A stretch of DNA of 51,825 bases from Lactiplantibacillus dongliensis (GTDB taxonomy: Bacteria > Bacillota > Bacilli > Lactobacillales > Lactobacillaceae). The DNA lies in the NCBI RefSeq assembly GCF_005405105.1, contig NZ_BJDK01000025.1, forward strand, positions 1 to 51,825, read 5' to 3'. Position numbers and translations under genes: made by a program. A model generated the notes under the pieces. The model was given only the letters and a program-made list of their open reading frames with translations. It searched no databases and had not been told where the DNA came from. This document shows positions 42,654 through 51,616 of this stretch, piece by piece; positions within the stretch are counted from its first letter, which is position 1, and every line of letters starts with the position of its first letter.

Positions 42654-43006
42654 TTGCCTGCCGGTTGGTTCCTAAAATGCTGGAATGCCATGAGCCATTT
42701 TGAAGCCCGGTCTTCAAAACTGACCTTGGTCTAAGTCCGAGCAGACCACTCGCATTAAGGCCAACGACACGGCTGAGCATTTTAGAAACCAACGGCTCGG
42801 CTAAATTGACTGAACTGAAAGTAATCAATCGTTAATTTTTTAACCACCGTTAGTTAACGGCGGGCGGGCCAGAATTGGCTCAGTGGTGTCGTTTATCTTG
42901 GTCGGTGATTTTCCGACTTAGATAAAGCCCGGCTTGGAAGACCGTTCTTTGGCTTCCAAACGCGGCCACCACGTTCCAGCCGATTCTGGTCCAACCAAAG
43001 TGACAA
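42654..43006. repeat. dispersed modular repeat, full-length copy R42
   Basis: Inverted relative to R37. The left module (42654-42812) has arms GTTGGTTCCTAAAATGCT and AGCATTTTAGAAACCAAC; an AT-rich spacer follows, then the right module: outer stem GGGCCAGAATTGGCT (42866-42880) with AGCCGATTCTGGTCC (42978-42992), hairpin 42893-42925 (TTATCTTGGTCGG/CCGACTTAGATAA) and hairpin 42934-42959 (TTGGAAG/CTTCCAA). The apparent ORFs at 42512-42703 and on the opposite strand are by-products. Confidence 0.88.
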
Positions 43007-43359
43007 CTTAAACCAACTAGCATCAAGCATTCAAATTCTATAGTATCAGGCTACAAGTCACTGAAATCCAACGCAACTGAAATAAAATACAGTGTGAATT
43101 TTTTCAATTATTACATTTTCTTCAAACTTTTGTAAGGTTGTGTAACTTAATTGCAACGTTAATGTTGTCGAATCTAAAGAAAACTAGCTTATTATTAAAG
43201 TAATTGGAAAATATTGAATTTTTTGTACATAAAAATTAAGGGATGACAAAAGGTTTAACGAATTAGGTGTTTTCCAACATAACTTTAAGGGGGGCTACGG
43301 GTTAATCAGGGTTTGAGTTAGTGAGTAAACGTTGTTAAACAACAGAGAGAGGTCAAACA
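43007..43359. other. long AT-rich upstream region of the muramidase gene
   Basis: No ORF with a ribosome site. Contains TGTAAG (43131) and TGTAAC (43141) as a direct pair with a 10-bp period. The actual promoter is not clear. Confidence 0.4.
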
Positions 43360-44760
43360 TTGAATAGACAACAATTAAAAACTGCGGCTAAGGGGTTAGC
43401 TATCGCGGCGTTGGCAGTCGTTAGTCTGGGTGTTACCCAAACGGTCACGGCTAATGCGGCGACAACGGCCGCAATTCCCGATATTTCTGAATGGCAGGGG
43501 AAGTTAACGGCTACGCAGGTTCAGAATATGAAGCCAAATGTGTCGTTTGTTATTAACCGGCGTCAATATGGTTCAGACTATATTGATAAATACGCGGCTA
43601 ATAATACGAATTTGTATGTGAAGTACGGGGTGCCATTTGGCGAATATGCTTACTCGCAGTTTGTGAGTGCAAGCGATGCTAAGCAAGAAGCTAAAGATTT
43701 CTACAATCGATCCAATAAAAATGCGGCGTTTTACGTCTTGGACTTTGAAGTCAATACGGTTAAGTCTGGGACAACCAATGCGGCGGTTAAAGCTTGGTAT
43801 GATGAGATGCGATCATTGACGAATAAAAAGTTAATTTTCTATTCTTATCAATCCTTTGCAACGACGTATGCCAATACGGCGCGGCAGACCTTTGATGCGC
43901 AGTGGATTGCCAACTATTCTTATACACCAACGATTCCATTTGCGCTGTGGCAATATACGGACGCTTATTACATGTCAGCGTTGAACAAGTACATTGATAA
44001 CAGTCGCGCCACGGTTAGTGTGCATCCGATTAGTTGGTGGACGGCAGCTGGCGGGGTGACGAATAATGTCACCACTGATACGAGCAACAATTCGAGCAAC
44101 AAGCCAGCGCCGGTGACTCCCGCCAAACCGACGGCATACAGTAAATATAAGTTGGGTCAGCATGCCTATGTGCATAAGGCTGCGTCAACTTATTATGGAA
44201 CGAATACTGCCATTCCAAGTAGTGCTAAACAGAAATTCTATAAGATTACAGCCGTAAAAGCGGTTAATAGTGGTAATTCAGCCCAAGCACTGTACCTGAG
44301 CGGCTTGAATCAATGGGTCTTATCACAAGATGTTGATGCCTACTGGTATGGACAACATGGCGCCTATAATTTAACCAGTAATTTAAACTTGTATTCGGAT
44401 GCTGCTTTGAAACATAAAGTCGGCGCTAAGTATAAGAAGGGGACTCAACTAAAAGCCAAGATGATCAAAAACGGTAAAGTTCGCCGGTTAAAGACGAGTC
44501 AAGGCTATGTCAGTGCTAACGTGAAATATTCTACCCCTGCCTACCTCGAGTCGGTGCCAAGCAGTAAGACGATTACGACGACTAGGAAGATTTATGCCTA
44601 TTCGAAGTCATCATTGAAGAAGGCTTATCGGCAAAATGGGGTGGCCGCCGGAACGAAGCTAACCATTCAAAAAGTTGGTCGCCGTTCGACTGGCTCACGT
44701 TACTTTGTGACGACTAATGGACAATATATCACAGCTAATAAGAACTACGTGACGAATTAG
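43360..44760 (+). CDS. secreted GH25 muramidase with C-terminal SH3-like wall-binding repeats
   Basis: 466-aa precursor starting at TTG 43360 (AGAGAGAGG 6 nt upstream). Signal peptide ends ANA-AT (residue about 34). Residues about 38-225 are the GH25 lysozyme barrel: IPDISEWQGK, YVLDFEV (the catalytic Asp/Glu pair, DFE) and FALWQYTDAYY. A Thr/Asn/Pro linker follows, then two or more SH3-like modules (YKLGQHAYVHKAAS..., SSKTITTTRKIYAYSKSS...) of the type that bind the wall in lactobacillus autolysins. It cuts the N-acetylmuramic acid-N-acetylglucosamine bond. It leads a run of three secreted-protein genes. Confidence 0.87.
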   Translation: MNRQQLKTAAKGLAIAALAVVSLGVTQTVTANAATTAAIPDISEWQGKLTATQVQNMKPNVSFVINRRQYGSDYIDKYAANNTNLYVKYGVPFGEYAYSQFVSASDAKQEAKDFYNRSNKNAAFYVLDFEVNTVKSGTTNAAVKAWYDEMRSLTNKKLIFYSYQSFATTYANTARQTFDAQWIANYSYTPTIPFALWQYTDAYYMSALNKYIDNSRATVSVHPISWWTAAGGVTNNVTTDTSNNSSNKPAPVTPAKPTAYSKYKLGQHAYVHKAASTYYGTNTAIPSSAKQKFYKITAVKAVNSGNSAQALYLSGLNQWVLSQDVDAYWYGQHGAYNLTSNLNLYSDAALKHKVGAKYKKGTQLKAKMIKNGKVRRLKTSQGYVSANVKYSTPAYLESVPSSKTITTTRKIYAYSKSSLKKAYRQNGVAAGTKLTIQKVGRRSTGSRYFVTTNGQYITANKNYVTN

Positions 44761-44773
44761 GAGGTTATTTTTG

Positions 44774-45442
44774 ATGCAATTTAAACGAAAGCTTCAATTA
44801 GGAATCGCGACGGCCACTGGGGCGTTAGCGATTGGACTAATCGCTGTACCCTCGGTTAATCATGTGCTGCATGCCGCTTCTAACAATGTAACGACTGTTA
44901 GTCAAACAGCAGCCCCAACGACGGTTAAAGCCACGGATCAAACGGTCAAAGCAACGACGGCTAGCGGGACGAAGTCGAATTATCGGGTCAGCTATGTGAA
45001 GTCAGGCACGCGCGCTAAAACCGCGACTTACCAGAAGACAGCTTATAATACTAAGCATACTGCCACTGATAAGGTTGATTACATTAACAATGTCAAAGGT
45101 GATACCGTGACGTTAAGCAATGGGACTACCGCTAAGCTGCAAGGGACGATGGGTCGCGTTTATGTCCATTGGAACACGAATAATTGGTCAGTAACGGCGA
45201 TTGCCAATACGGCCGACGTGCAAAAGAATCCCGCTAAGTTTGCCCAACAAGTGAATAATCAGCTTGAAAAGCACAACTTAACAACGACTAATGTCACCCA
45301 TGGTTCTGTGACGGTCTATGATCAAGCACAATCTGGTCAAGCGAATACCGTTAAATGGCAAAAAGCTGATCAGGTCTACCAAGTTAAGGGGCAACAAGCC
45401 AATACCGCGTTAAAGATTGCGGCGGATGCGCAACGTCATTAA
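44774..45442 (+). CDS. secreted protein of unknown function
   Basis: 222 aa. The signal peptide ends HAA-S (residue about 35). The rest is Thr-, Asn- and Gln-rich with a predicted alpha+beta C-terminal domain (VYVHWNTNNWSVTAIANT...). GGAGG lies 9 nt before the ATG, which is 13 nt after the muramidase stop, so the two are co-transcribed. No family recognised; a partner or regulator of the muramidase is possible. Confidence 0.65.
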   Translation: MQFKRKLQLGIATATGALAIGLIAVPSVNHVLHAASNNVTTVSQTAAPTTVKATDQTVKATTASGTKSNYRVSYVKSGTRAKTATYQKTAYNTKHTATDKVDYINNVKGDTVTLSNGTTAKLQGTMGRVYVHWNTNNWSVTAIANTADVQKNPAKFAQQVNNQLEKHNLTTTNVTHGSVTVYDQAQSGQANTVKWQKADQVYQVKGQQANTALKIAADAQRH

Positions 45443-45457
45443 AGCACCACAATTTAG

Positions 45458-45482
45458 GGTGCTGGCTAGTCCAGCGCCTTTT
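45458..45482 (+). terminator. intrinsic terminator, possibly leaky
   Basis: GGTGCTGG / CCAGCGCC with a 5-nt loop and only four T, located between the second and third secreted-protein genes. Confidence 0.65.
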
Positions 45483-45505
45483 GTGTCGCAAAAGGAAGTG
45501 GCAGG

Positions 45506-45889
45506 ATGCAAAAATTTCTTTGGGGTTGTTTAATGATTGGCCTATTAGGGGTCACAACGGTCAGTGCCAGTCAGCTGACAACACCGGTTGTGCCAACTAG
45601 GGTGACTAAATCAGCGTTAACGGTCCAAAAGCTGGATCCGGGGACGGCGCAAGCGGTACAACCAACGGCCGTGATTGGAACTTGGCGGCTAGCCGATCAA
45701 CGATTAAAGTTACGAGCTGACGGCAGCTATCAGTTAACAATTGGGGAACATCAGCTCGATGGTTATTGGCAATTATCTGGTCAACGAACGTTAACATTGA
45801 CCGATGCGGTGGGACAACAAAAGCACGGATTAGTGACGATGCCTCACTTACACTTTGCCGATCAGGCGGATCATTGGACTAAGTGTTAA
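45506..45889 (+). CDS. small secreted protein, lipocalin/DUF-like beta barrel
   Basis: 127 aa with signal peptide (cleavage near VSA-S, residue 22). GTWRLADQRLKLRADGSYQLTIGEHQLDGYWQLSGQRTLTLTDAVGQ is a run of beta strands like the N-terminal half of small lipocalin-like domains; the protein ends in Cys. Same direction as the muramidase operon, after a weak terminator. Function not known. Confidence 0.6.
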   Translation: MQKFLWGCLMIGLLGVTTVSASQLTTPVVPTRVTKSALTVQKLDPGTAQAVQPTAVIGTWRLADQRLKLRADGSYQLTIGEHQLDGYWQLSGQRTLTLTDAVGQQKHGLVTMPHLHFADQADHWTKC

Positions 45890-45921
45890 GTGGTTGAAAC
45901 ATTATTAACCAAGCAGAATTT

Positions 45922-45971
45922 AAGCTAGGGGTTCAGAAATCAGCAAATGACTTCTGAATCCCTAGTTTTTT
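45922..45971 (+). terminator. intrinsic terminator ending the secreted-protein run
   Basis: AAGCTAGGGG..TTCAGAA pairs with TTCTGAA..CCCTAGTTTT. Confidence 0.85.
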
Positions 45972-46012
45972 GTGTTCAGTTGCGGACTGATCCAATTTAA
46001 TTGAGTAATCAT

Positions 46013-46280
46013 TCTGCCGGCTGGATGCTAAAATGCTGGAGTGATACGGCTGAGTAGTTTAGCATTCAATATCTCGGCTAAATAGCTGAACTTAAAATAT
46101 CAATTGTTAATTTTTTTAATTCCCGTTATTTAACGACGGGCGGCCCAGCATTGGCTCAGTGGTGTCGGTTATCTTAGCCGTGGTTTTCGGCTTAGATAAC
46201 CCCCGGCTTGCGAGACCGTACTTTGGCTCGCAAACGCGGCCACCACGTTCCAGCCGATGCTGGGCCAACCAGAGTGGCAA
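46013..46280 (+). repeat. dispersed modular repeat, copy R46 (internally deleted left module)
   Basis: The left module is shortened (46013-46085). The right module is complete: outer stem 46142-46156 with 46252-46266, hairpin TTATCTTAGCCG (46169-46180) / CGGCTTAGATAA (46188-46199), hairpin TTGCGAG (46208-46214) / CTCGCAA (46227-46233). It fills most of the 530-bp gap between the secreted-protein run and the PhzF gene. Confidence 0.88.
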
Positions 46281-46429
46281 TGTAATCCAACTAGCACCAA
46301 GCATATCTAGCTATATGGCGTACTCGCGAGTTAGTTGGATTTATGATAAAACGATTGCAAAATAATTTGAATTAGATTAAAATTAGCACATGTCGATTTT
46401 GACAAGTCTAGTTAGAGGAAGTGGCGAAG

Positions 46430-47209
46430 ATGAAGTTTTATTTAGTCGATGCATTCAATGATGCCGTTTTTAAAGGTAATCCAGCGGCGGTCTATGTTTT
46501 AGATCAATGGCCGGCCGATGCGGTGATGCAACAATTAGCGTTGGAACATCATTTATCAGAGACGGCCTTTACGGTTAAAAATGGCGATCACTACGATTTA
46601 CGTTGGTTTACCCCAGAACAAGAAATTGACCTATGCGGACACGCGTCATTAGCCACCGCTTACGTGCTATTTACATATTATGAGCCAGCAGCTGACAAGT
46701 TGAGCTTCCAAACGCAAAAGGGACCGTTGTTTGCGACCCGTTCCGGTGAGACTTACTATTTGGACTTTCCAAGCTTGATGCCCAAGCCAATTGAAAATAA
46801 GCCAGCATTTGCGGCGGCAATGGGTAGTGCGCCCACTAAAGCTTATTTGGCGCGGGACTTGTTTCTAGTCTATGACACGGCGGCCACCGTGCGACAATTA
46901 CAGCCAGATTTGGCGAAAGTTAAAGCGTTGACACAGGGGTTAGGCGTCATTGTGACGGCACCAGATACGACATTTGATTTCGTCTCACGGGCATTTTACC
47001 CGAAATTGCAAGTGGATGAAGATCCGGTGACGGGATCAGCACACTCGAACTTGATTCCATACTGGGCCCAACGCTTAGGCAAGCATCATTTACGTGCACA
47101 ACAGGCTTCGGCGCGGGTCGGTTTATTAGATTGCGAATGGCGAGGTGATCGTGTCTTAATGGGTGGTCACGCGGTGCTATTTGCGACTGGCGAAAATACT
47201 TTAGCTTAA
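46430..47209 (+). CDS. PhzF-family isomerase-like protein
   Basis: 259 aa. Two PhzF domains: the first with FKGNPAAVYVL, ALEHHLSETAF and LRWFTPEQEIDLCGHASLATA; the second with VDEDPVTGSAHSNLIPYW and LMGGHAVLFATGE. Glu in HLSETAF corresponds to the catalytic Glu45 of PhzF. In phenazine producers PhzF isomerises DHHA, but most homologues, including those in lactobacilli, have unknown substrates. GAGG precedes the ATG at 46430; a GTG at 46421 is too close to it. Confidence 0.85.
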   Translation: MKFYLVDAFNDAVFKGNPAAVYVLDQWPADAVMQQLALEHHLSETAFTVKNGDHYDLRWFTPEQEIDLCGHASLATAYVLFTYYEPAADKLSFQTQKGPLFATRSGETYYLDFPSLMPKPIENKPAFAAAMGSAPTKAYLARDLFLVYDTAATVRQLQPDLAKVKALTQGLGVIVTAPDTTFDFVSRAFYPKLQVDEDPVTGSAHSNLIPYWAQRLGKHHLRAQQASARVGLLDCEWRGDRVLMGGHAVLFATGENTLA

Positions 47210-47211
47210 TC

Positions 47212-47245
47212 AAAAAACGACTAACCAATTGGCTAGTCGTTTTTT
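47212..47245. terminator. bidirectional intrinsic terminator
   Basis: AAAAAACGACTA / TAGTCGTTTTTT, 10-nt loop, between the PhzF gene and the convergent MarR gene. Confidence 0.9.
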
Positions 47246-47682
47246 GATTGATCGGTTGCTTTCGCAGTAAAGTCAGTACTGATCTGGGTTAGGTGCGTGT
47301 AGGTTGAGTCGAAGGCTGGACCGAGTAGAGCTTGGATACGCTGTTCGCTAGCTTCGAAGAAAGCTTCAATCTTTGTGGCTAATTGGCGGGCGCTAGGTGT
47401 CAGCAGTAGCCGCTTGTAACGAGCATCGTTGGCAGCGGGCACGCGAATTAAGAGGTCCTTGGCTACCATGGTCGTCACTAAGCTAGAGGCCGTTGCTTTA
47501 CGGATATTGAATTCATGTTCTAAATCACGTTGAAAGATGTCTTGCGTGGCTTCATGGTCGGCAATGAAGTTGATCGTACTGATTTGCATGCCAGACAAGC
47601 CCAATTGCTTCGCAAAATGATCCGAGTCACGAGATAAAGCATTATTGGCCTTTTTGATTGCGATACCGATAGAATGTTGCAT
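47233..47682 (-). CDS. MarR-family regulator of the adjacent exporter
   Basis: 149 aa. The winged helix spans about residues 35-100 (QDIFQRDLEHEFNIRKATASSLVTTMVAKDLLIRVPAANDARYKRLLLT). I use the ATG at 47682, 9 nt after AAGGAG; the ATG at 47691 sits on that site. Divergent from a DHA2 exporter gene, and the 160-bp gap has two related TTAGTTC-containing inverted sites. Repression relieved by a drug or phenolic compound is the usual mode. Confidence 0.87.
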   Translation of the reverse strand: MQHSIGIAIKKANNALSRDSDHFAKQLGLSGMQISTINFIADHEATQDIFQRDLEHEFNIRKATASSLVTTMVAKDLLIRVPAANDARYKRLLLTPSARQLATKIEAFFEASEQRIQALLGPAFDSTYTHLTQISTDFTAKATDQSKND

Positions 47683-47695
47683 AAGCCGCATCTCC

Positions 47696-47719
47696 TTAAT
47701 AGTTCGTTATTTAACTAAT
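47696..47719. promoter_or_regulatory. candidate MarR operator 1
   Basis: TTAATAGTTCGTTATTTAAC region; shares TAGTTCGT with site 2 and lies just before the marR-type start. Confidence 0.5.
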
Positions 47720-47766
47720 GAGCATTATAGGCAAGCTGGTCTGGTAAGTCAACGTAGAGTCACCCC

Positions 47767-47826
47767 TTTAAAATTTGAAAGCGTGTGTTATACTAGTTAA
47801 TTAGTTCGTATTAGAACTATTAATTG
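47767..47826 (+). promoter_or_regulatory. exporter promoter and candidate MarR operator 2
   Basis: TTTAAA (47767), 16 bp, TATACT (47789-47794), then TAGTTC (47802-47807) and GAACTA (47814-47819) as an inverted repeat downstream of the -10, a position suited for repression. Confidence 0.6.
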
Positions 47827-47841
47827 TTAGGAGTTGAACTG

Positions 47842-49227
47842 ATGACTAAAAAAGTCGACTTAAAATTAATTTTAGCGGTCGTGGCAACTGGACTACTCTC
47901 ATTTTGTGGGGTGATTGTCGAAACGGCGATGAATATCACCTTTCCGGTCTTAATGCGGCAATTTAACATTAATACGGCCACGGTACAGTGGCTGACCACC
48001 GCCTATTTACTGGTGGTCTCAATGATCGTCCCGATTTCGTCCTTTTTAAAACGGCGCTTTCGGACGCGTTCGTTATTTGTGACGGCTAATTTATTGTTTA
48101 TGGCCGGGTTAGTGATTGATGCCAGTGCCGCTAGTTTTCCAATGTTAGTGGTCGGGCGACTTGTTCAAGGATTGGGGACGGGGATTGCCCTGCCATTGAT
48201 GTTCAATATCATTTTAGATTGGACCCCTGATCAGCAGCGGGGCACCTTGATGGGAATTGGGACGTTAATTACGGCGATTGCCCCCGCTTTAGGACCGACG
48301 TTTGGAGGGCTCATTGTCAGTAATTTAGGCTGGCATTGGATTTTCATCTTGCTAGTGCCGTTACTAATCGTTTCGTTAGTGCTGGGGCTGTTTGCCATTC
48401 GTCAGGCGTCCCCCACAACGAAAGCTGGGTTTGATGTTGCCGGGTGGCTAGCAATCGTGGTTGTCTTTGTTGGCTTTACAATGGCCTTTAGCAACTTGCA
48501 ACGATTAGGGACGCAACCGTGGCTAGTGCTGGGTTGGTTAGGCTTAGGGCTAGTGGGGTTAGCGGCCTTTATCGGGTTGACGCGGCGAGCTAAGCAGCCA
48601 TTGATCAACCTGTCCATTTTTAAAACCGCGTCATTTGATTGGCATTTACTCGGCTTCTTCTTAGTTCAAATCAATGCGCTGGGCTTAGCCTTTATTTTGC
48701 CGAATTATATTCAGCTGGTAAATGGCAAGTCGGCGTTATTAGCTGGGTTGTTTGTGTTACCTGGGGCAGCGATTGGGGCGATTTTTGCGCCTTTAGGAGG
48801 GCGAATTTTGGATCGCTTTGGTGCGGCGAAACCGATTCTCACTGGAAGTATGATTCTAGCGATTGCGGTAGCGTTGTTTACAGTGTTGGGGCGGCACTTA
48901 ACGGGTGAATTGATCTTAAGCCTGTACATCTTATTGATGATTGGGATGGGCTTGACGATGGGGAACACGATGACCAGTGGCTTGGGTCAATTAAGCGTTG
49001 CCCAGCAAGCCGATGGTAATGCGGTCTTTAATACGTTGCAACAATTTGCGGGGGCAACCGGGACCTCGATTGTGTCTGCCGTTATTACGGCTGTCCAAAC
49101 TCAAGCGAGTGGGACCAATGCTGAACGTACAGCTTGGGGCTCAACGGTCGCGTTAGGTGTTTTGTTAGTCTTGATTGTCCTGAATTTGGTTGCGTTGATT
49201 AACGCGATGCGAACCCGTAAAGCGTGA
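47842..49227 (+). CDS. DHA2-family MFS multidrug exporter
   Basis: 461 aa. The 14-helix EmrB/QacA fold has motif A-like LKRRFRTRSLF, motif C AIAPALGPTFGGLIV and the late GAIFAPLGGRILDRFGAAKP. It exports structurally diverse toxic compounds using the proton gradient. I use the ATG at 47842 with TTAGGAG upstream. The divergent MarR gene and intervening operators indicate drug-inducible expression. Confidence 0.88.
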   Translation: MTKKVDLKLILAVVATGLLSFCGVIVETAMNITFPVLMRQFNINTATVQWLTTAYLLVVSMIVPISSFLKRRFRTRSLFVTANLLFMAGLVIDASAASFPMLVVGRLVQGLGTGIALPLMFNIILDWTPDQQRGTLMGIGTLITAIAPALGPTFGGLIVSNLGWHWIFILLVPLLIVSLVLGLFAIRQASPTTKAGFDVAGWLAIVVVFVGFTMAFSNLQRLGTQPWLVLGWLGLGLVGLAAFIGLTRRAKQPLINLSIFKTASFDWHLLGFFLVQINALGLAFILPNYIQLVNGKSALLAGLFVLPGAAIGAIFAPLGGRILDRFGAAKPILTGSMILAIAVALFTVLGRHLTGELILSLYILLMIGMGLTMGNTMTSGLGQLSVAQQADGNAVFNTLQQFAGATGTSIVSAVITAVQTQASGTNAERTAWGSTVALGVLLVLIVLNLVALINAMRTRKA

Positions 49228-49261
49228 TTGACTTTTCAGGCTGGATTGCTTATGATATGAG

Positions 49262-49490
49262 ATAACAATTAAAAGTAGTGACCTTTAATGAGTAGTGGCT
49301 AGTCCAACAGTTAAGCGACTCGGTGGATGGTGCGAACCGAGCTGTGACTAGCGATGAATTACATAAAGTGAACTGCCATTTCGGCCGGCTGATTGCGTTA
49401 TTAATCATGAGAGATCACGATTTTTAGTGATAACTTGGGTGGTAACGCGGTAAACTCGTCCCTGTTTTTAAACAGGGGCGAGTTTTTTGT
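49262..49490 (+). promoter_or_regulatory. tyrosine T-box riboswitch with terminator
   Basis: The T-box sequence TGGGTGGTAACGCGG lies at 49436-49450, followed by the terminator AACTCGTCCCTG / CAGGGGCGAGTT and T run (49453-49488). Stem I contains TAC at 49360-49362 (GAATTACATAA) as the probable Tyr specifier codon. Uncharged tRNA-Tyr binding would favour the antiterminator and tyrS expression. Confidence 0.92.
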
Positions 49491-49523
49491 TTTAGCCGGT
49501 AACTAATTTTAGGAGGAACCAAC

Positions 49524-50780
49524 ATGAACATTATCGATGATTTAAAGTGGCGCGGCGCCATCAATCAACAGACTGATGAAGCTGGTTTGAAAGCATTAAC
49601 TGAACAACAGTCTGTTTCCCTATACTGTGGGATTGATCCTACCGGTGACAGTATGCATATCGGGCATTTGATTCCCTTTATGATTTTGAAACGATTCCAA
49701 TTAGCTGGTCACCATCCTTACGTCGTCGTTGGTGGTGGGACTGGGGCAATCGGGGATCCTTCTGGGAAAAACTCTGAACGGGTCTTACAAACGATGGACC
49801 AGGTCAAGCATAACGAAGATGGCCTGAATGCACAGATGCATAAGTTGTTTGGCTCTGATGAGAACTTTTCAATCGTCAATAACTATGACTGGTTGTCGAA
49901 GCTATCCTTACTTGACTTTTTACGGGATTACGGGAAATTATTCAGTGTCAACACGATGCTCAATAAGGAAGTGGTTGCTAGTCGACTTGAAGTCGGGATT
50001 TCTTACACCGAGTTTACGTACCAAATCTTACAATCAATCGACTTCTTACATCTATACCGGGCTGAACACGTCCAATTACAAATTGGTGGTGCCGATCAAT
50101 GGGGCAATATCACGGCCGGAACTGATTTAATTCACCGTTTGGAAGGCAATGACACTAAAGCATACGGCTTAACGATCCCATTATTGTTGAAAGCTGATGG
50201 CACGAAGTTTGGTAAAACGGCGGGTGGGGCTGTCTGGTTGAACCCAGAAAAGACGTCACCTTACGAATTCTACCAATTCTGGATTAACCAAGATGATCGT
50301 GATGTTGTGAAATACTTGAAGTACTTCACGTTCTTGAGCCATGAAGAAATTGACCGATTAGCAGAAACCGTTAAGACGGCGCCTGAAAAGCGGGAAGCGC
50401 AACGTCGCTTAGCTGAAGAAGTGACGGAATTTGTCCATGGTAAAGCAGCTGTTGTTGAAGCTGAAAATATTACCAAGGCGTTATTTACTGGTGATGTGCA
50501 AAACTTGAATGCTGATGAAATCGAACAAGGTTTCAAAGGGGTACCTTCAGCTGAAGTCTCAACTGAAAAGCAAAATATTGTGTTGTGGTTAGTTGATGCA
50601 ACCAAGTTTGAACCATCACGTCGTCAAGCACGTGAAGATATTAAAAACGGTGCGATCCGGATTAACGGTGAAAAAATCACGGATGTTGATGCTGAGATCG
50701 ATCCAACCGTAGCCTTTAATGGTAAGTTTGTGATTGTTCGTCGTGGTAAGAAGAAGTATTTCTTAGCGCGGGTTAACTAG
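49524..50780 (+). CDS. tyrS: tyrosyl-tRNA synthetase
   Basis: 418 aa, class I synthetase. The HIGH motif is in GDSMHIGHLIPF, the tyrosine pocket appears in YTEFTYQILQSIDF and QIGGADQWGNI, the KMSKS equivalent is KFGKT, and a C-terminal S4 RNA-binding domain covers about residues 350-418. AGGAGG precedes the ATG. Controlled by the T-box leader directly upstream. Confidence 0.97.
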   Translation: MNIIDDLKWRGAINQQTDEAGLKALTEQQSVSLYCGIDPTGDSMHIGHLIPFMILKRFQLAGHHPYVVVGGGTGAIGDPSGKNSERVLQTMDQVKHNEDGLNAQMHKLFGSDENFSIVNNYDWLSKLSLLDFLRDYGKLFSVNTMLNKEVVASRLEVGISYTEFTYQILQSIDFLHLYRAEHVQLQIGGADQWGNITAGTDLIHRLEGNDTKAYGLTIPLLLKADGTKFGKTAGGAVWLNPEKTSPYEFYQFWINQDDRDVVKYLKYFTFLSHEEIDRLAETVKTAPEKREAQRRLAEEVTEFVHGKAAVVEAENITKALFTGDVQNLNADEIEQGFKGVPSAEVSTEKQNIVLWLVDATKFEPSRRQAREDIKNGAIRINGEKITDVDAEIDPTVAFNGKFVIVRRGKKKYFLARVN

Positions 50781-50794
50781 TTTAAGCGAATCAG

Positions 50795-50831
50795 AAAAAC
50801 GTCTTTGAGATAAGTCTCGAAGACGTTTTTT
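50795..50831 (+). terminator. terminator of tyrS
   Basis: AAAAACGTCTT / AAGACGTTTTT with an inner GAGA/TCTC stem. Confidence 0.9.
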
Positions 50832-50943
50832 GTTAGTGCAAGTCTGTTATTTTCGAATAAATGTAGTAAAATTAAAATCGAATTAAAAATTGCTCATAAT
50901 TTAAGTGGAAACTTTCGCTAACAGATAGAAAGGAAGATGGCCT

Positions 50944-51453
50944 ATGCAGCCTCAATCAACGAAGCTTTCGACCCGTACGATTGCGTTATTAGGATTATTA
51001 ATTGCGGTGACTGTGGTGATTTCGCGGTTATTGATTATTCCAGTACCGATGACTCATGGTAATGTGAATTTATGTGATGCTGGGATTATGATTGCGGCTT
51101 TATTGTTTGGTCGGCGTGGTGGGGTAATCGTCGGCGGTGCAAGTGGTTTTATTTTGGATCTGATTTCTGGATATTCACAGTATATGTTATTTTCTTTGGT
51201 TGTGCATGGTGTTGAAGGCTGGCTAGTTGGCCAATTAGGTGCTGGTAAGTCTAAGCGTCGTCAATTAGTAGCGATGTCAGTTGGCGGTCTGGTGATGGTT
51301 GTCGGATATTTTGTGTCAGATTCAATTCTATATGCTGTTCCAACTGGCTTGATTGGGATTCCGACCAATGCCGTGCAAGCCGTTTTAGGTGGTGTCATTG
51401 CTTTTCCAGTCGTTTTACGGCTGAGTCATTACGTCAAAGCACAATTTAATTAA
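50944..51453 (+). CDS. ECF transporter S component (HmpT/PdxU-like)
   Basis: 169 aa with six helices. The start RTIALLGLLIAVTVVISRLL, then IPVPMTHGNVNLCDAGIMIAALLFGRRGGVIVGGASGFILDLISGY and VHGVEGWLVGQL, follow the pattern of S components for vitamin precursors such as hydroxymethylpyrimidine or pyridoxine-like compounds. AAAGGAAG precedes the ATG. The vitamin cannot be named; no riboswitch is evident in the 110-bp leader. Confidence 0.82.
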   Translation: MQPQSTKLSTRTIALLGLLIAVTVVISRLLIIPVPMTHGNVNLCDAGIMIAALLFGRRGGVIVGGASGFILDLISGYSQYMLFSLVVHGVEGWLVGQLGAGKSKRRQLVAMSVGGLVMVVGYFVSDSILYAVPTGLIGIPTNAVQAVLGGVIAFPVVLRLSHYVKAQFN

Positions 51454-51472
51454 AAAGGCTCTTATATAGTAG

Positions 51473-51505
51473 GAACTTGTTAGTTATGACTAATAAGTTC
51501 TTTTA
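51473..51505 (+). terminator. terminator of the ECF S-component gene
   Basis: GAACTTGTTAG / CTAATAAGTTC with a 6-nt loop and T-rich tail. Confidence 0.85.
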
Positions 51506-51529
51506 TTTTAAAATAATATCAAAAATCTC

Positions 51530-51558
51530 TTGACCGAGTATTTTTATACTGGTATAGT
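51530..51558 (+). promoter_or_regulatory. rRNA operon promoter P1
   Basis: TTGACC (51530-51535), 17 bp, TATAGT (51553-51558). Confidence 0.75.
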
Positions 51559-51616
51559 ATTACTCGTTGCTGTTACCGGCCAACAAATAAGTTCATTAAC
51601 AAAATAAAAAAAGTTG

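Noticed and set aside
42512-42703. 63-codon ORF and opposing 71-codon ORF
   Set aside because: Both are read-outs of repeat R42 sequence and lack ribosome sites.
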